Source: Marinomonas profundimaris
GTDB lineage: Bacteria; Pseudomonadota; Gammaproteobacteria; Pseudomonadales; Marinomonadaceae
NCBI RefSeq assembly: GCF_000508165.1
Contig: NZ_AYOZ01000060.1
Location: forward strand, 1 to 64,000
DNA length: 64,000 bases
Direction: 5' to 3'
In this document: in pieces, positions 52,632 through 63,693 of the stretch
Layout of the letters: every line of letters begins with the position of its first letter
Position numbering within the stretch: the stretch's first letter is position 1
Translations under genes and position numbers: made by a program
The notes under the pieces: model-generated
What the model was told of the DNA's origin: nothing
The model's database searches: none
Seen by the model: the letters and a program-made list of their open reading frames with translations, nothing else

Positions 52632-54455
52632 TTAACTTTTATGGAGGTAAAGGTAAATTTCTTCTGCTTTTTTCGCACTAATCCCTTTTACCTTTGAAAT
52701 ATTTTCCTGACTTGCAGACAACAGTTCTTGATAGCCGCCAAACGCGGTTAATAGCTCTTTACGACGATTAGGACCAATACCTGGTATTTCTTCCAACACA
52801 GAATGCCGGCGCTTCTTATCTCGTCTACGACGATGGCTTTTTACCGCAAACCTGTGAGCTTCGTCTCGAATATGCTGAATCAAGTGCAAAGCCGATGAAT
52901 CTGGCGGCAGTACGACTTCGTCTTCTTTTGAACCAATATACAAGGTTTCAAGACCGGGCTTTCGCGTATCACCTTTGGCCACACCTAATAAGAAGATGTT
53001 CACTAGCCCTAATTCTTTTAGCACAGCTTCTGCTTGCGTTAGCTGACCTTTACCACCGTCAATCAGTAAGACATCTGGCGCTTCCAACTCACCACTCTTG
53101 ACTCGCTTATAGCGCCTCATTAGTGCTTGCTTCATCGCACCGTAATCGTCACCAGGTTCAACGCCTTCAATATTGAATGAGCGGTAACGTTTTTTGTCCG
53201 GTCCATCAGGCCCAAATACCACACATGATGCAACGGTTGCTTCGCCACTTGAGTGACTGATATCGAAACACTCCATGTGCGTTGGCGGCTCAGAGAAGCC
53301 TAACAATTTTTGCAGCGCGGTTATACGGCTAAAGTGATTACGTTTGTCAGATAAACGCGCCTGAAGCCCTTGCTCTGCATTCAATTTCGCCAGATCAAGC
53401 CAACGAGCACGCTGACCTCGAACATTATTGAGCACTTCAATTTTTTTCTGAGTGGTTTCAAAAATCCCCTCCACCAATGCATCACCATCCTCTAACTCAT
53501 GACTAACGATCAATGTCTTAGGTAATTCCTGAATACCACCAAGGTAAAACTGCGCAATAAAAGACGACAGCAACTCCCCTTCTGTGACCTCAATGGCCAT
53601 TTTAGGGTAATGGCTTTTACTGCCAACCACCTTCCCCTTGCGCACCATCATAACGTGAACACACAAACCACCAGGTTGGATAATCGAGGCAATAACATCC
53701 GCATCCCCCACTTGGCCGTAAACGTGTTGCTGCTCTTGTATATGCTTCAGCTGGATGACTTGATCGCGTAACTCGGCGGCACGCTCAAATTCCATGTCTG
53801 TGGCCGCGACGGTCATTTGAGACGTAATTTCTGCGGTCAATTCTTGGTCTTTACCCTGTAGAAACATGCGAGCATGGCGAACATCCAGATCGTACTGTTC
53901 GTCGCTAATCAAGCCAACACAAGGGCCTGAGCATCGTTTAATCTGATATTGCAAACAAGGTCGAGATCGATTGGCGTAAGTGCTGTCTTCGCACTGGCGC
54001 ACTTTGAACACCTTCTGCATGGTGCTTAAGCTTTCTTTTACCGCGGAGCCACTCGGAAAAGGGCCGTATAACGTTCCCTTATCCGTTTTATCCCCTCGAC
54101 GAAACAGCAGCGCCGGATGAAGATGATTGGACAGCAAAATATAGGGGTAAGATTTATCGTCCCTGAGTAGAATATTGTATGGCGGACGATGTTGCTTTAT
54201 CAGCGTTTGCTCAAGCAATAACGCTTCCGTTTCACTTTTGGTGACAGCAATTTCAATCGTGTGAATGCGACTGACCAACGCCATGGTTTTCGTTGTTAAA
54301 CCAGTGACGCGGAAATAACTGGCCACACGATTTTTTAGATTTTTTGCTTTACCAACATACAACAACGACCCCTTGCTATCGTACATACGATAAACACCAG
54401 GACGAGTCGTTAAGTGACTGACAAAATGCTTTGGATCAAATTCTGAATGGCTCAA
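52632..54455 (-). CDS. uvrC: Excinuclease ABC subunit UvrC
   Basis: 607-residue nuclease that makes both incisions in nucleotide excision repair. The N-terminal GIY-YIG nuclease is GVYRMYDSKGSLLYVGKAKN, the UVR helix pair (EFERAAELRDQVIQLKHIQE) binds UvrB, the C-terminal RNase H-like endonuclease includes CFDISHSSGE and VLLIDGGKGQL, and a helix-hairpin-helix (EEIPGIGPNRRKELL, VKGISAKKAEEIY) ends it. Lies 18 bases after gacA. Confidence 0.97.
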   Translation of the reverse strand: MSHSEFDPKHFVSHLTTRPGVYRMYDSKGSLLYVGKAKNLKNRVASYFRVTGLTTKTMALVSRIHTIEIAVTKSETEALLLEQTLIKQHRPPYNILLRDDKSYPYILLSNHLHPALLFRRGDKTDKGTLYGPFPSGSAVKESLSTMQKVFKVRQCEDSTYANRSRPCLQYQIKRCSGPCVGLISDEQYDLDVRHARMFLQGKDQELTAEITSQMTVAATDMEFERAAELRDQVIQLKHIQEQQHVYGQVGDADVIASIIQPGGLCVHVMMVRKGKVVGSKSHYPKMAIEVTEGELLSSFIAQFYLGGIQELPKTLIVSHELEDGDALVEGIFETTQKKIEVLNNVRGQRARWLDLAKLNAEQGLQARLSDKRNHFSRITALQKLLGFSEPPTHMECFDISHSSGEATVASCVVFGPDGPDKKRYRSFNIEGVEPGDDYGAMKQALMRRYKRVKSGELEAPDVLLIDGGKGQLTQAEAVLKELGLVNIFLLGVAKGDTRKPGLETLYIGSKEDEVVLPPDSSALHLIQHIRDEAHRFAVKSHRRRRDKKRRHSVLEEIPGIGPNRRKELLTAFGGYQELLSASQENISKVKGISAKKAEEIYLYLHKS

Positions 54456-54473
54456 ACAAACCTCGTTTTTCGC

Positions 54474-55115
54474 CTAGCCCATACCAAGTACATTGTAACG
54501 AACGGCCAAGTGAATAAGCTCAACATCACTTTCAATACTAAGCTTCGTAAAAATACGAGTACGATATGTACTCACGGTTTTTGGACTCACATTGAGATGA
54601 TCTGCAATTTCATTGGACTTTTTGCAATCCACAATCATTTGAGCCACTTGCAACTCTCGATCTGACAGCTGCCCCAATGGCGAGCCTTGACCATCGATGG
54701 AAAACTTAGACAATGCCATTTTTTGCGCGACTGTCTTAGAAATATAATGCTCGCCTTTCGACACCATTTGAATGGCTTCTAGCAACTCGGAAGTGTTGGT
54801 GCCTTTGGTTAAGTAACCTGATGCGCCAGCTTCCAATAATTTCACTGGATAAAGGTTGTCGTCTAATGCAGACAAGGCAATGATCTTTGTCTTTGGCAAT
54901 ATGCGCTTTATTTCTTTTGTCGCACCTAAACCACCAATTCCTGGCATATGCACGTCCATAAGAATAATGTCTGGCAACAGTATTTTGGATTGAACAATGG
55001 CCTCTTCACCACTGTGCACCACGCCAACAACTTCGACACCATTAACATCTTGCAATACGCGACTAATACCTTGGCTAACCACATCATGGTCGTCAACGAT
55101 CAATACTTTCAACAT
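54474..55115 (-). CDS. uvrY: GacA/UvrY-family response regulator
   Basis: 214 residues: a receiver domain (LKVLIVDDHDVVSQGISRVL, D54 phospho-acceptor in DIILMDVHMPG, LSALDDN) followed by a LuxR-type HTH (LSDRELQVAQMIVDCKKSNE, HLNVSPKTVSTYRTRIFTKL). This is GacA/UvrY, the partner of the sensor kinase GacS/BarA, activating small RNAs that sequester CsrA/RsmA. The ATG at 55115 with GAGG 5 bases upstream is chosen; the frame is open 42 bases further. Placed before uvrC as usual. Confidence 0.95.
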   Translation of the reverse strand: MLKVLIVDDHDVVSQGISRVLQDVNGVEVVGVVHSGEEAIVQSKILLPDIILMDVHMPGIGGLGATKEIKRILPKTKIIALSALDDNLYPVKLLEAGASGYLTKGTNTSELLEAIQMVSKGEHYISKTVAQKMALSKFSIDGQGSPLGQLSDRELQVAQMIVDCKKSNEIADHLNVSPKTVSTYRTRIFTKLSIESDVELIHLAVRYNVLGMG

Positions 55116-55226
55116 AACAACCTCACCAAAATTTCCTACGCCTCGTGTCGATTTCACTCTACCCTAGAATGAAGCCGCGCCAATAGCATCCTGCTAAAAT
55201 TGAAAAATGCTGCTCAATGAACCGCA

Positions 55227-56057
55227 TTACTCCGGAAGTTTTTCTTCGTAACCCATTTCAAGGAGTTTTTTCTGACTAATTTCTCGATAACGAACACGCA
55301 CACCAGAACCATAGGTTTTTTGCGTGTAGTAAAGCAGAGGCGCTATCACCTCTTCGTCAACGGATAAATCATTGGCAATTTTACTCACTAAATCTTTTAC
55401 GCTAAGCGTTTGCTTGTCTTCAATCATTATGACTTTTGGGATAACCAAACGCTCGCCAGCAATGACACGGTCAACAACTTCCACATAACTCAGCTCAAAC
55501 AAAGGCCAAGTAACACGCTCTTCTTCCGATTTAATTTTGTACCAACCCACCCGAGAACCCGCAAAAAAAACGGCAGGGTGGCTCCATTTGTATTGCAATG
55601 GATCAGTTCGACAAGCACAAGCTTCAAGATACGCTGAACGTGGGTCTGCCAAACCGTATGCTTTATAGGCGGTGCTGATCAGTTTTAAAAATTCAGAGAT
55701 GGTGGGAGGCCAAGCATGCACTTCTTTCGTACGCTCTACCGCGTAGGCAAGCAAAGGCTCCTGAAAGCCTTTTAGCGCAATCGCCCACTCTCGTTTCGCG
55801 AGTTTCACTTCGTCTGTCGTGCTGTAAGCCGATGCGAATTTATGAGTATAAATCGCCTTAAAGCGCGCAAATAACATATTTACTAAAACGCGAGTTTGCT
55901 GCTCTGCCTCAGTTGGACCTGACTCACGCGTGGCACCGCCACTTTCTGAGCCATACCCGCCAAAATCACCAGTCTGTGTCGTGGATGTTGTTGAGGGCGT
56001 CACTAACCTGTTCTCTAGAGGTTTTAGTAAATTTTGAACTGACTGAGGTTCCTTCAT
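55227..56057 (-). CDS. Lambda P-like replication protein
   Basis: 276 residues. The first 60 are a Ser/Thr/Gly-rich linker; residues 65-160 resemble phage lambda replication protein P: NMLFARFKAIYTHKFASAYS, LAKREWAIALKGFQ and VHAWPPTISEFLKLI. P loads the DnaB helicase in place of DnaC. The C-terminus has acidic patches (SKIANDLSVDEEVIAP). It overlaps the 3' end of the DnaT-like gene by 92 bases in a different frame, so the two are coupled. A chromosomal P-like gene beside a DnaT homolog suggests that these supply the helicase-loading pair for replication restart (inference). Confidence 0.72.
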   Translation of the reverse strand: MKEPQSVQNLLKPLENRLVTPSTTSTTQTGDFGGYGSESGGATRESGPTEAEQQTRVLVNMLFARFKAIYTHKFASAYSTTDEVKLAKREWAIALKGFQEPLLAYAVERTKEVHAWPPTISEFLKLISTAYKAYGLADPRSAYLEACACRTDPLQYKWSHPAVFFAGSRVGWYKIKSEEERVTWPLFELSYVEVVDRVIAGERLVIPKVIMIEDKQTLSVKDLVSKIANDLSVDEEVIAPLLYYTQKTYGSGVRVRYREISQKKLLEMGYEEKLPE

Positions 56058-56772
56058 ATGAAGACCTATCCGATTGTTTGTATTGCCACTGACGTTTTAC
56101 GTATTTGAAAAATTCACTGTTCCAAGTCCGAACATTTTTACGCTGTTCTTTAATTCGTAACAAAAACTCGGTTTGCAAAGACAAGGCAAATTCACGAGCA
56201 ATACCAGATTGTGCAATTTGTTCAAGCGTTGCTTCTTCTGGTTGCCATTGATCAGGCTGTCGAGCACGTTCTTTTTGCTCTAAATACAGATCAAAATCAG
56301 TAACACCTCTGCGGTCATTTACCACAGGAGGAGATGGCGCATCGTATTGTCGCACCGGTTGCTTAGCAGGGTAGCTTTTTGGCTGAGGCGTAAACTCTTC
56401 TGGCTTTTCCCGTGACGCTTTATGCAACCGATCCATTTTATTCATCAATGAATCTTCTTTTGGCACTCTTTCTGCTGCAGGCTTAACCGTTTGCGTCACT
56501 TTTTGCGAAGACGCTAAATGGATGTCTAACATCTCTTCTTGTCGCTGAAAACTTAATAGTTGGCTAATTTGTAAATTCGCCAATAAGCGCATCAACATAG
56601 GCACAGTCCAAAATGGCAGTTGCACACTTAATTGACTCATTTCAACACGCAAAACTCCTGAATTAACAAGGTATGCCTGTTGTTTTAAAAAAGTCAGTAA
56701 TACCGTTTCTTCTAGCCCAATTTGGGCAGCCATTGAAAATGATATCGGTAATGAATAGTCGTTATCCAACAT
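55966..56772 (-). CDS. DnaT-like primosomal protein
   Basis: 268 residues. The N-terminal 85 residues (LPISFSMAAQIGLEETVLL, then LPFWTVPMLMRLLANLQISQ) form a winged-helix-like domain, and a linker leads to the C-terminal DnaT-type ssDNA-binding domain (PDQWQPEEATLEQIAQSGIA, NVRTWNSEFFKYVKRQWQYK). DnaT helps PriA/PriB load DnaB at stalled forks; in E. coli it lies beside dnaC. Here a lambda P-like gene takes that place. The ATG at 56772 has no strong ribosome binding site. Confidence 0.75.
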   Translation of the reverse strand: MLDNDYSLPISFSMAAQIGLEETVLLTFLKQQAYLVNSGVLRVEMSQLSVQLPFWTVPMLMRLLANLQISQLLSFQRQEEMLDIHLASSQKVTQTVKPAAERVPKEDSLMNKMDRLHKASREKPEEFTPQPKSYPAKQPVRQYDAPSPPVVNDRRGVTDFDLYLEQKERARQPDQWQPEEATLEQIAQSGIAREFALSLQTEFLLRIKEQRKNVRTWNSEFFKYVKRQWQYKQSDRSSYEGTSVSSKFTKTSREQVSDALNNIHDTDW

Positions 56773-57062
56773 AAATCTCGCTTCGCATATTTAGCTCAAC
56801 AGTCTATCAAAAGCCATTACCATAAGCACGACAACCTTCAACTAACGACGTCATTTTTGAAGAAAGACAGTCATCAATTTCTCCCCTTATTTACCACTAT
56901 AATACCACCAACCACTTCAACAAAAAGTGATCTGGCGGCGTTTTTTGACAGATTTAAAAAGCACACCTATGCTCAAAAGGCGGCGACATTTTCATCAAAT
57001 GCTCTTTACTCTCTGTCGTTTATGTTGCTTGTTTCACAAATGTCACTCAGGAGAAATACAGT

Positions 57063-57380
57063 ATGCACACTACCAAAATCTCTGGTCACCATATCGACGT
57101 AACCCCGGCAATAAAAGATCACATCAATGAGAGGCTTGCCAAGTTATCCAAATTGACAGATCAAATAACCTCAGTCAACGTCACCTTGCTTAAAGACAAT
57201 AAATGCCAGAAGGCCGAGGCAAGCCTACAACTGCCTGGTAAAGAGTTATTTGCCGCATCCACATCTGAGCACAGATTATTCCACGCCATAGATAGCATGA
57301 TAGACAAACTCATCAGACAAATAGGCAAACATAAAACCAAACAATCCAACACGACACACAAAGCCGTGTTATCCAACTAA
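57063..57380 (+). CDS. hpf: Ribosome hibernation promoting factor (short HPF/RaiA type)
   Basis: 105 residues: KISGHHIDVTPAIKDHINER, LAKLSKLTDQITSVNVTLL and LFHAIDSMIDKLIRQIGKHK match the HPF/RaiA fold that binds the 30S decoding region in stationary phase. Only the N-terminal domain is present, as in gammaproteobacterial short HPF. AGGAG precedes the ATG. A hairpin terminator follows at 57407. rpoN and ptsN, its usual neighbours, are absent. Confidence 0.93.
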   Translation: MHTTKISGHHIDVTPAIKDHINERLAKLSKLTDQITSVNVTLLKDNKCQKAEASLQLPGKELFAASTSEHRLFHAIDSMIDKLIRQIGKHKTKQSNTTHKAVLSN

Positions 57381-57406
57381 ACCACACTCATTCATCTTCC
57401 CATTCG

Positions 57407-57435
57407 AAAAACACCGAGACGCATCGGTGTTTTTT
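57407..57435 (+). terminator. Terminator of hpf
   Basis: ACACCGA-GACGCA-TCGGTGT with a T-run (57430-57435). Confidence 0.85.
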
Positions 57436-57533
57436 GATTTTTATTCCCCAGATAAACAATCTAGCTTGAAGTTTGGAACTTTCAGCCTCATATTAAGTCT
57501 ATTGATAGTCTTAAACCTCAAAGGAGTCATACC

Positions 57534-58193
57534 ATGCGTTACACAGAAGCCCACTCGTCGACACATACGTCGCAAGCGGCAAACAAAACGCTCCGCAATA
57601 CATACGGACTGTTGTCGCTAACCCTTTTGTTCAGCGCCTTCACTGCGGGCGTGAGCATGACAATGAACTTCGCTAATATGAATATCTTTGTTTTGCTTAT
57701 TGGCTTTTATGGTTTGCTGTTTTTAACGCATAAGTTCAAAAATAGCCCACTTGGTATCTTATGTGTGTTTGCTCTGACAGGTTTTATGGGATTAACATTA
57801 GGGCCCATTTTAAGCGCTTACATGAGCCTACCTGGCGGCGGATCTTTGATCATGACGGCATTGGGCATTACTGGCCTTTCATTTCTGGGCCTATCTGCTT
57901 ACGCCTTGATTTCCAAAAGAGACTTTAGCTTCCTGAATGGTTTCATCACCGTTGGTTTCTTCGTTCTTTTATTCGCTGTGATTGCCGGTATTTTTATTAA
58001 AATGCCAGCACTGCAAATCTTTATTTCAGCGGGTTTTGCTTTGTTCTCTGGAGCGGTTATTTTGTTGCAAACAAATCAAATCGTTCGCGGCGGTGAAACC
58101 AACTACATACTTGCAACAGTGAACTTGTACGTTTCTCTATACAATATGTTCCTAAGCATCTTGTCTCTTCTCGGCATGGCTCGCGACGATTAA
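57534..58193 (+). CDS. yccA: Bax inhibitor-1/YccA family membrane protein
   Basis: 219 residues with seven hydrophobic spans and the family features of the Bax inhibitor 1 superfamily: the N-terminal charged segment leading to LRNTYGLLSLTLLFSAFTAG, then FVLLIGFYGLLFLTHKF, and the conserved C-terminal region with the Asp/Arg of MARDD. In E. coli YccA regulates the FtsH protease. AAAGGAG lies close before the ATG. A terminator follows. Confidence 0.93.
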   Translation: MRYTEAHSSTHTSQAANKTLRNTYGLLSLTLLFSAFTAGVSMTMNFANMNIFVLLIGFYGLLFLTHKFKNSPLGILCVFALTGFMGLTLGPILSAYMSLPGGGSLIMTALGITGLSFLGLSAYALISKRDFSFLNGFITVGFFVLLFAVIAGIFIKMPALQIFISAGFALFSGAVILLQTNQIVRGGETNYILATVNLYVSLYNMFLSILSLLGMARDD

Positions 58194-58209
58194 TCGTTCG
58201 AGACAAAAC

Positions 58210-58238
58210 AAAAAAGGCCGCTGACTGCGGCCTTTTTT
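58210..58238 (+). terminator. Terminator of yccA
   Basis: AAAGGCCGC-TGACT-GCGGCCTTT stem with T-run. Confidence 0.88.
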
Positions 58239-58294
58239 ATGTGTAAACTTTGCAAAATCGTTTCCTAGACTGGTTTTATTAAGGCTTCCTTTTA

Positions 58295-58687
58295 ATGCAA
58301 TACACCCTTCTCGTCACAGGTTCCCCATATCAAAGCAAGGCATGCCATACCGCACTTCGCTTTATTCAGGCGGCCATGAAAAAACACCCTAATAGTATCA
58401 GGGGCGTATTTTTTTACGAAGATGCCGTTTTAATCGGCAACCAAATAACACAACCTCCTAGAGATGAAATAAACCTAACAAAAGCGTGGCAAGCGCTGGC
58501 AATAGAACACGATATCCCTTTATATTTGTGCATTGCTGCTGCCGTTAGACGCGGCATTCTTAACGAAGATGAAAGCCGTCGCTACGAACTAGAGCAACAT
58601 TCTTTGGCCGAGCACTTCCAGCTTGAAGGCTTGGGCACACTGGTTGACCTAATGAATTCCACCAACAAAATCATTCAGTTTAGGTAG
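58295..58687 (+). CDS. tusD: Sulfurtransferase TusD
   Basis: 130 residues. TusD carries the persulfide received from TusA; the active Cys is in PLYLCIAAAVRRGIL (E. coli C78 equivalent). First gene of tusD-tusC-tusB-tusE, which relays sulfur to MnmA for the 2-thiouridine at tRNA wobble position 34. The tRNA genes in this window are its class of target. Starts 57 bases after the yccA terminator. Confidence 0.95.
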   Translation: MQYTLLVTGSPYQSKACHTALRFIQAAMKKHPNSIRGVFFYEDAVLIGNQITQPPRDEINLTKAWQALAIEHDIPLYLCIAAAVRRGILNEDESRRYELEQHSLAEHFQLEGLGTLVDLMNSTNKIIQFR

Positions 58688-58691
58688 CACC

Positions 58692-59039
58692 ATGAAACAC
58701 ACCTTGATCCACCTAAATAGCAGCCCTTATTCTGGCTTAGCATGCAAAGAAGGGTTAGATCTGGCTCTGGTTTTCGCAACATTTGAACAACCGGTTGATC
58801 TTTGTTTATCTGGCCCTGCGCTTTCGCTTCTCACTCTGAATCAAAACCCAACCATTGAACAGGGTAAAAATCTTCACAAACTGTTAGCTGGGTTGGAGTT
58901 TTACGACATAGAAAATGTTTTTATAGAACGCCGTCACACTTGGCAAGAAGCCGATAACATTTGGCAAGGTGTTCAATCGCTCGACACCGAGCAATGGCAA
59001 TCCATGTTTTCACAATACCAACAAGTATTCCGGTTTTAA
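58692..59039 (+). CDS. tusC: Sulfur relay protein TusC
   Basis: 115-residue DsrE-fold protein (SSPYSGLACKEGLDLALVFA), structural subunit of the TusBCD hexamer. It follows tusD by 4 bases. Similar in size to E. coli TusC (119). Confidence 0.93.
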   Translation: MKHTLIHLNSSPYSGLACKEGLDLALVFATFEQPVDLCLSGPALSLLTLNQNPTIEQGKNLHKLLAGLEFYDIENVFIERRHTWQEADNIWQGVQSLDTEQWQSMFSQYQQVFRF

Positions 59040-59041
59040 TT

Positions 59042-59329
59042 ATGCGACTTCACCAAATAAACCAACTCACTTATCCAGAACCGTTAGAAACCACATGGCA
59101 AAACAGTGTGCAAACGGGTGACTCTATTTTGCTCATTGAAGAGAGCATTTTAAGAGCGTCGCACCAAATTGATTCACTAAGTACACTCATCACCGAAAAG
59201 CAGATCACCCTTTACTACTTGCAAAGTGATGCAACGGCGTATGGCTTGTCGCCCTCGATTGGTACAGCCCTGTCGGACGAAGAATGGGTCGACATCACCT
59301 TTTCTGCCGAAGCAAACATAAGCTGGTAA
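59042..59329 (+). CDS. tusB: Sulfur relay protein TusB
   Basis: 95 residues (E. coli TusB 95), starting 2 bases after tusC. DSILLIEESILRAS and LYYLQSDATAYGL match the DsrH/TusB family. The ATG at 59042 is chosen over an overlapping longer frame in a different phase of tusC. Confidence 0.92.
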   Translation: MRLHQINQLTYPEPLETTWQNSVQTGDSILLIEESILRASHQIDSLSTLITEKQITLYYLQSDATAYGLSPSIGTALSDEEWVDITFSAEANISW

Positions 59330-59334
59330 CCACA

Positions 59335-59655
59335 ATGACTGAAAAAACATTAATTTTGGACGAAGAAGGTTATTTGTTAAATCTGCAAGACTGGACGCCA
59401 GAGCTCGCAAATCAGCTAGCACAAGACGTCGACGTAGAACTAACAAACGCTCACTGGGAGATCATCTACTTATTGAGAGACTTCTATCATGAGTTTGAAG
59501 TATCGCCTGCTATGCGACCACTGGTAAAAGCCGTCACAAAAAAGTTGGGGGCTGAAAAAGGCAGAAGCATTTATTTAATGACTCTGTTCCCCGGTAGCCC
59601 TCCAAAGCTTGCTGCGAAAATCGCTGGTCTACCAAAACCAGCCAATTGCCTATAA
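59335..59655 (+). CDS. tusE: Sulfurtransferase TusE
   Basis: 106 residues, a DsrC-family protein that takes the sulfur from TusD and passes it to MnmA. The C-terminal GLPKPANCL carries the conserved penultimate active Cys, as in E. coli TusE. The ATG at 59335 lies 5 bases after tusB; the longer upstream frame is not a match. A terminator follows. Confidence 0.94.
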   Translation: MTEKTLILDEEGYLLNLQDWTPELANQLAQDVDVELTNAHWEIIYLLRDFYHEFEVSPAMRPLVKAVTKKLGAEKGRSIYLMTLFPGSPPKLAAKIAGLPKPANCL

Positions 59656-59677
59656 CCGCACATTAAAAACAGCCCAT

Positions 59678-59716
59678 AAAAAAACGGAACTCCATTTAGG
59701 AAAAGCTCCGTTTTTT
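59678..59716. terminator. Terminator between tusE and SUMT
   Basis: A-run with ACGGA, and TCCGT with six T, on either side of a long loop that pairs further (AGCT). Between convergent genes. Confidence 0.65.
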
Positions 59717-59743
59717 AATAAAACTCTCAAATTCAACCCTGAG

Positions 59744-60487
59744 CTAATACTTACCGTACCACTCAAGTTTTTTCTGCAAAGTAACCACTTCACCAATAAT
59801 TAATAATGCCGGCGACTTCGCCTCATTTTTTGTCGCAACATCATAGATATCTTCCATCGTAGATGTAAAGACACGCTGCTCACTGGTCGTGCCTTTTTCG
59901 ACAATTGCCACGGGCATTGAAGGCTTCATACCAAACCGAATCAACGACGCGCTAATGTCTTTAAGGCCGGTTAAGCCCATGTAAATTACTAACGTTTGTG
60001 CAGGATGAACCAACTCTTCCCACGGTAACTCTGTCGTGCCATCTTTAAGGTGGCCGGTTAAAAAACGAACAGACTGCGCATAGTCGCGGTGTGTTAACGG
60101 AATGCCTGCATACGCAGCACAACCTGCAGCGGCCGTCACACCAGGCACTACTTCAAAAGGAACCTCTTCTTCAATCAGCTCTTCAAGCTCTTCTCCGCCG
60201 CGACCAAAGATAAAAGGGTCGCCGCCCTTCAGGCGAACAACCATATTACCTTCTTTGGCTTTAGCCGCAAGAAGGCTGTTTATTTCTTCTTGAGGCAGAC
60301 TGTGCATCGACTTTGCTTTGCCTACGTACATTTTTTCAGCTGTTTCAGGAATCAGCGCAATAATGTCTTTGCCAACCAACCGATCGTACAGCACCACATC
60401 GGCCATTTTTAACAGACGATATGCTTTTAGCGTTAATAATTCAGGATCCCCTGGACCCGCACCAATTAAATAGACCTTGCCCGTCAT
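59744..60487 (-). CDS. cobA: Uroporphyrinogen-III C-methyltransferase
   Basis: 247 residues from ATG 60487, preceded by GGAAA; the frame extends 24 bases upstream. Makes precorrin-2, the entry to siroheme and cobalamin. [14 protein letters not shown] is the P-loop-like SAM site, [16 protein letters not shown] the second, then [16 protein letters not shown] and YMGL. It is the short stand-alone SUMT, lacking the CysG N-terminal dehydrogenase. Separated from serS by a terminator. Confidence 0.94.
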   Translation of the reverse strand: MTGKVYLIGAGPGDPELLTLKAYRLLKMADVVLYDRLVGKDIIALIPETAEKMYVGKAKSMHSLPQEEINSLLAAKAKEGNMVVRLKGGDPFIFGRGGEELEELIEEEVPFEVVPGVTAAAGCAAYAGIPLTHRDYAQSVRFLTGHLKDGTTELPWEELVHPAQTLVIYMGLTGLKDISASLIRFGMKPSMPVAIVEKGTTSEQRVFTSTMEDIYDVATKNEAKSPALLIIGEVVTLQKKLEWYGKY

Positions 60488-60509
60488 AATTTCCACTATC
60501 CACTCATAC

Positions 60510-60537
60510 AAAAAAAGCCTCAGTCAGAGGCTTTTTT
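60510..60537 (-). terminator. Terminator of serS
   Basis: AAAAGCCTC-AGTCA-GAGGCTTTT hairpin with flanking A/T runs; the left A-run gives a U-run for the serS transcript. Confidence 0.88.
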
Positions 60538-60552
60538 ATTAGAAAATGCGAT

Positions 60553-61893
<1,341 letters not shown>

Positions 61894-61921
61894 TTAGGGT
61901 AACTTCACAATTAAAAACCGG

Positions 61922-62293
61922 TCAAAACAAGCGAGTTACCGTCATACCAACCGCTAGGCCAACAACGCCCAAAACACAGCTCAATAATAAATAGCTTACC
62001 GCACTTAGCCAAGCCTGCATGTTAATAAGCGAGACAATTTCCAGAGAAAAAGTTGAAAACGTTGTAAAAGCACCTAAAAAACCCACCATAACCAAAGGAC
62101 GATACGGTTCAAGTGACGGCATGCGCTCACTAATCACCACAAAGGCGACCCCCATCAACACACAACCCAATACATTAATCAGCATGGTAGCGAAGGGAAA
62201 ATGGTGATGCCAATGGGAATTAATCCATTTGGTCATGCCATATCGGCTTAAAGCACCAAACGCTCCGCCAACCGCAATCATAAAGTACATCAT
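61922..62293 (-). CDS. crcB: Fluoride ion channel CrcB/Fluc
   Basis: 124-residue, four-span dual-topology dimer that exports fluoride. Signature segments: GGAFGALSRYGMTKW near the start, FPFATMLINVLGCVLMG, and GFLGAFTTFSTFSLE with the pore Phe box. ATG 62293 is preceded by AGGA with 8-base spacing. No fluoride riboswitch can fit in the 50 bases between it and rarA. Confidence 0.95.
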   Translation of the reverse strand: MMYFMIAVGGAFGALSRYGMTKWINSHWHHHFPFATMLINVLGCVLMGVAFVVISERMPSLEPYRPLVMVGFLGAFTTFSTFSLEIVSLINMQAWLSAVSYLLLSCVLGVVGLAVGMTVTRLF

Positions 62294-62343
62294 TATTGTA
62301 TTCCTTTGAGGTAATGCTTTTCTCACAACGATTATTCTGGTGA

Positions 62344-63693
62344 TTAAACGTCTTTTCTTACTAAATCCGCGTAGCGCTGAAGTGGACTCTGATCATCCAA
62401 GTCTGACAACCAAGCCAACTTATCGTTGATTTTTTTCTCTAAACCCCGATCGGTCGGCTGATAATAACGCATATCTGCCAACTCTTCAGGCAAATAGCTT
62501 TCTCCAGCGGCGTACGCATGCTCTTCATTATGCGCGTAACGGTATTCGTCACCGTGCCCCATACTTTTTGCTAGCGATGTTGGTGCATTGCGCAAATGTG
62601 CTGGAACTTCATAACTTGGCTGTGCAGTCACATCCGTCATGGCCTGCCCAAATGCTTTATATACCGCATTGCTTTTCGGGGCACACGCCATGTAAACAGC
62701 AGCTTGAGCTATCGCTCGATTTCCCTCTCCGGGGCCAACACGTTCAAATACATCCCAAGCGTTTAGACCAATTTGCAACGCCCGAGGATCAGCGTTGCCA
62801 ATGTCTTCTGAGGCAATCGCCAGCAAACGACGCGCAATGTACAAAGGATCACACCCACCATCCAACATTCGCGCCATCCAATACAAAGCGCCATCAGGAG
62901 ACGACCCTCGAACGGATTTATGAAACGCAGAAATTTGATCGTAAAAGACATCGCCCTTACGATCAAAGCGACGAACACTTCCACCTAATACATCTTCTAA
63001 TTGCTCTTGTGTCACCTTAGCTTCAGGCTCCACAAGATCTGACAAAATCTCTAAAAAATTCAAACCACGACGAATATCACCATCCGCCGCTTGCGCCAAA
63101 ACAGATAAAAAATAATCGTCTATCTGTAAGCCACTGATGCCTTTCTCATGACTCTGCAAGGCACGGGCGAGCGCAAGCTGAACCTCTTCGGCGGTTGGCG
63201 TTTTTAAACGGTAAACACGCGCTCTAGACAATAAAGCAGAATTTAACTCAAAGGCTGGGTTTTCGGTTGTCGCACCAATAAATAAAAAGGTGCCATCTTC
63301 AATGAAAGGTAAAAATGCGTCTTGCTGGGATTTATTAAATCGATGCACCTCATCCACAAATAACACAGTCTGAGTGCCATTCATCATGCGCAACTGCTTG
63401 GCTTGATCCACCGCTGCACGAATTTCTTTAACACCCGACATGACCGCTGAGATTTCAATAAATTGCGCGTCCAGTGCATGGGAAAGCAACTGAGCAAATG
63501 TGGTTTTACCGACGCCTGGCGGCCCCCAAAGAATAAACGAATGGCAATGGCCAGTTTCAACCATGCGTCGCAATGGCTTTCCCGGACCCACCAAGTGCGA
63601 TTGCCCGATATAATCATCGAGGTTAGCGGGTCGCATTCTGGCTGCAAGAGGCTGATAAGCCTCCGCTGGTACATCCGAAAACAGGTCTTTCAT
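62344..63693 (-). CDS. rarA: Replication-associated recombination protein A
   Basis: 449-residue AAA+ ATPase (MgsA). Walker A is [10 protein letters not shown] near residue 57, Walker [12 protein letters not shown], sensor 1 [12 protein letters not shown]. It acts at stalled forks and interacts with SSB. Its ATG overlaps the lolA stop by one base (TAATG), so lolA and rarA are co-transcribed. Confidence 0.96.
   Translation of the reverse strand: MKDLFSDVPAEAYQPLAARMRPANLDDYIGQSHLVGPGKPLRRMVETGHCHSFILWGPPGVGKTTFAQLLSHALDAQFIEISAVMSGVKEIRAAVDQAKQLRMMNGTQTVLFVDEVHRFNKSQQDAFLPFIEDGTFLFIGATTENPAFELNSALLSRARVYRLKTPTAEEVQLALARALQSHEKGISGLQIDDYFLSVLAQAADGDIRRGLNFLEILSDLVEPEAKVTQEQLEDVLGGSVRRFDRKGDVFYDQISAFHKSVRGSSPDGALYWMARMLDGGCDPLYIARRLLAIASEDIGNADPRALQIGLNAWDVFERVGPGEGNRAIAQAAVYMACAPKSNAVYKAFGQAMTDVTAQPSYEVPAHLRNAPTSLAKSMGHGDEYRYAHNEEHAYAAGESYLPEELADMRYYQPTDRGLEKKINDKLAWLSDLDDQSPLQRYADLVRKDV

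Noticed and set aside
61922-62343. Fluoride riboswitch before crcB
   Set aside because: Only 50 bases separate crcB from rarA, too little for the known fluoride riboswitch fold plus an expression platform.
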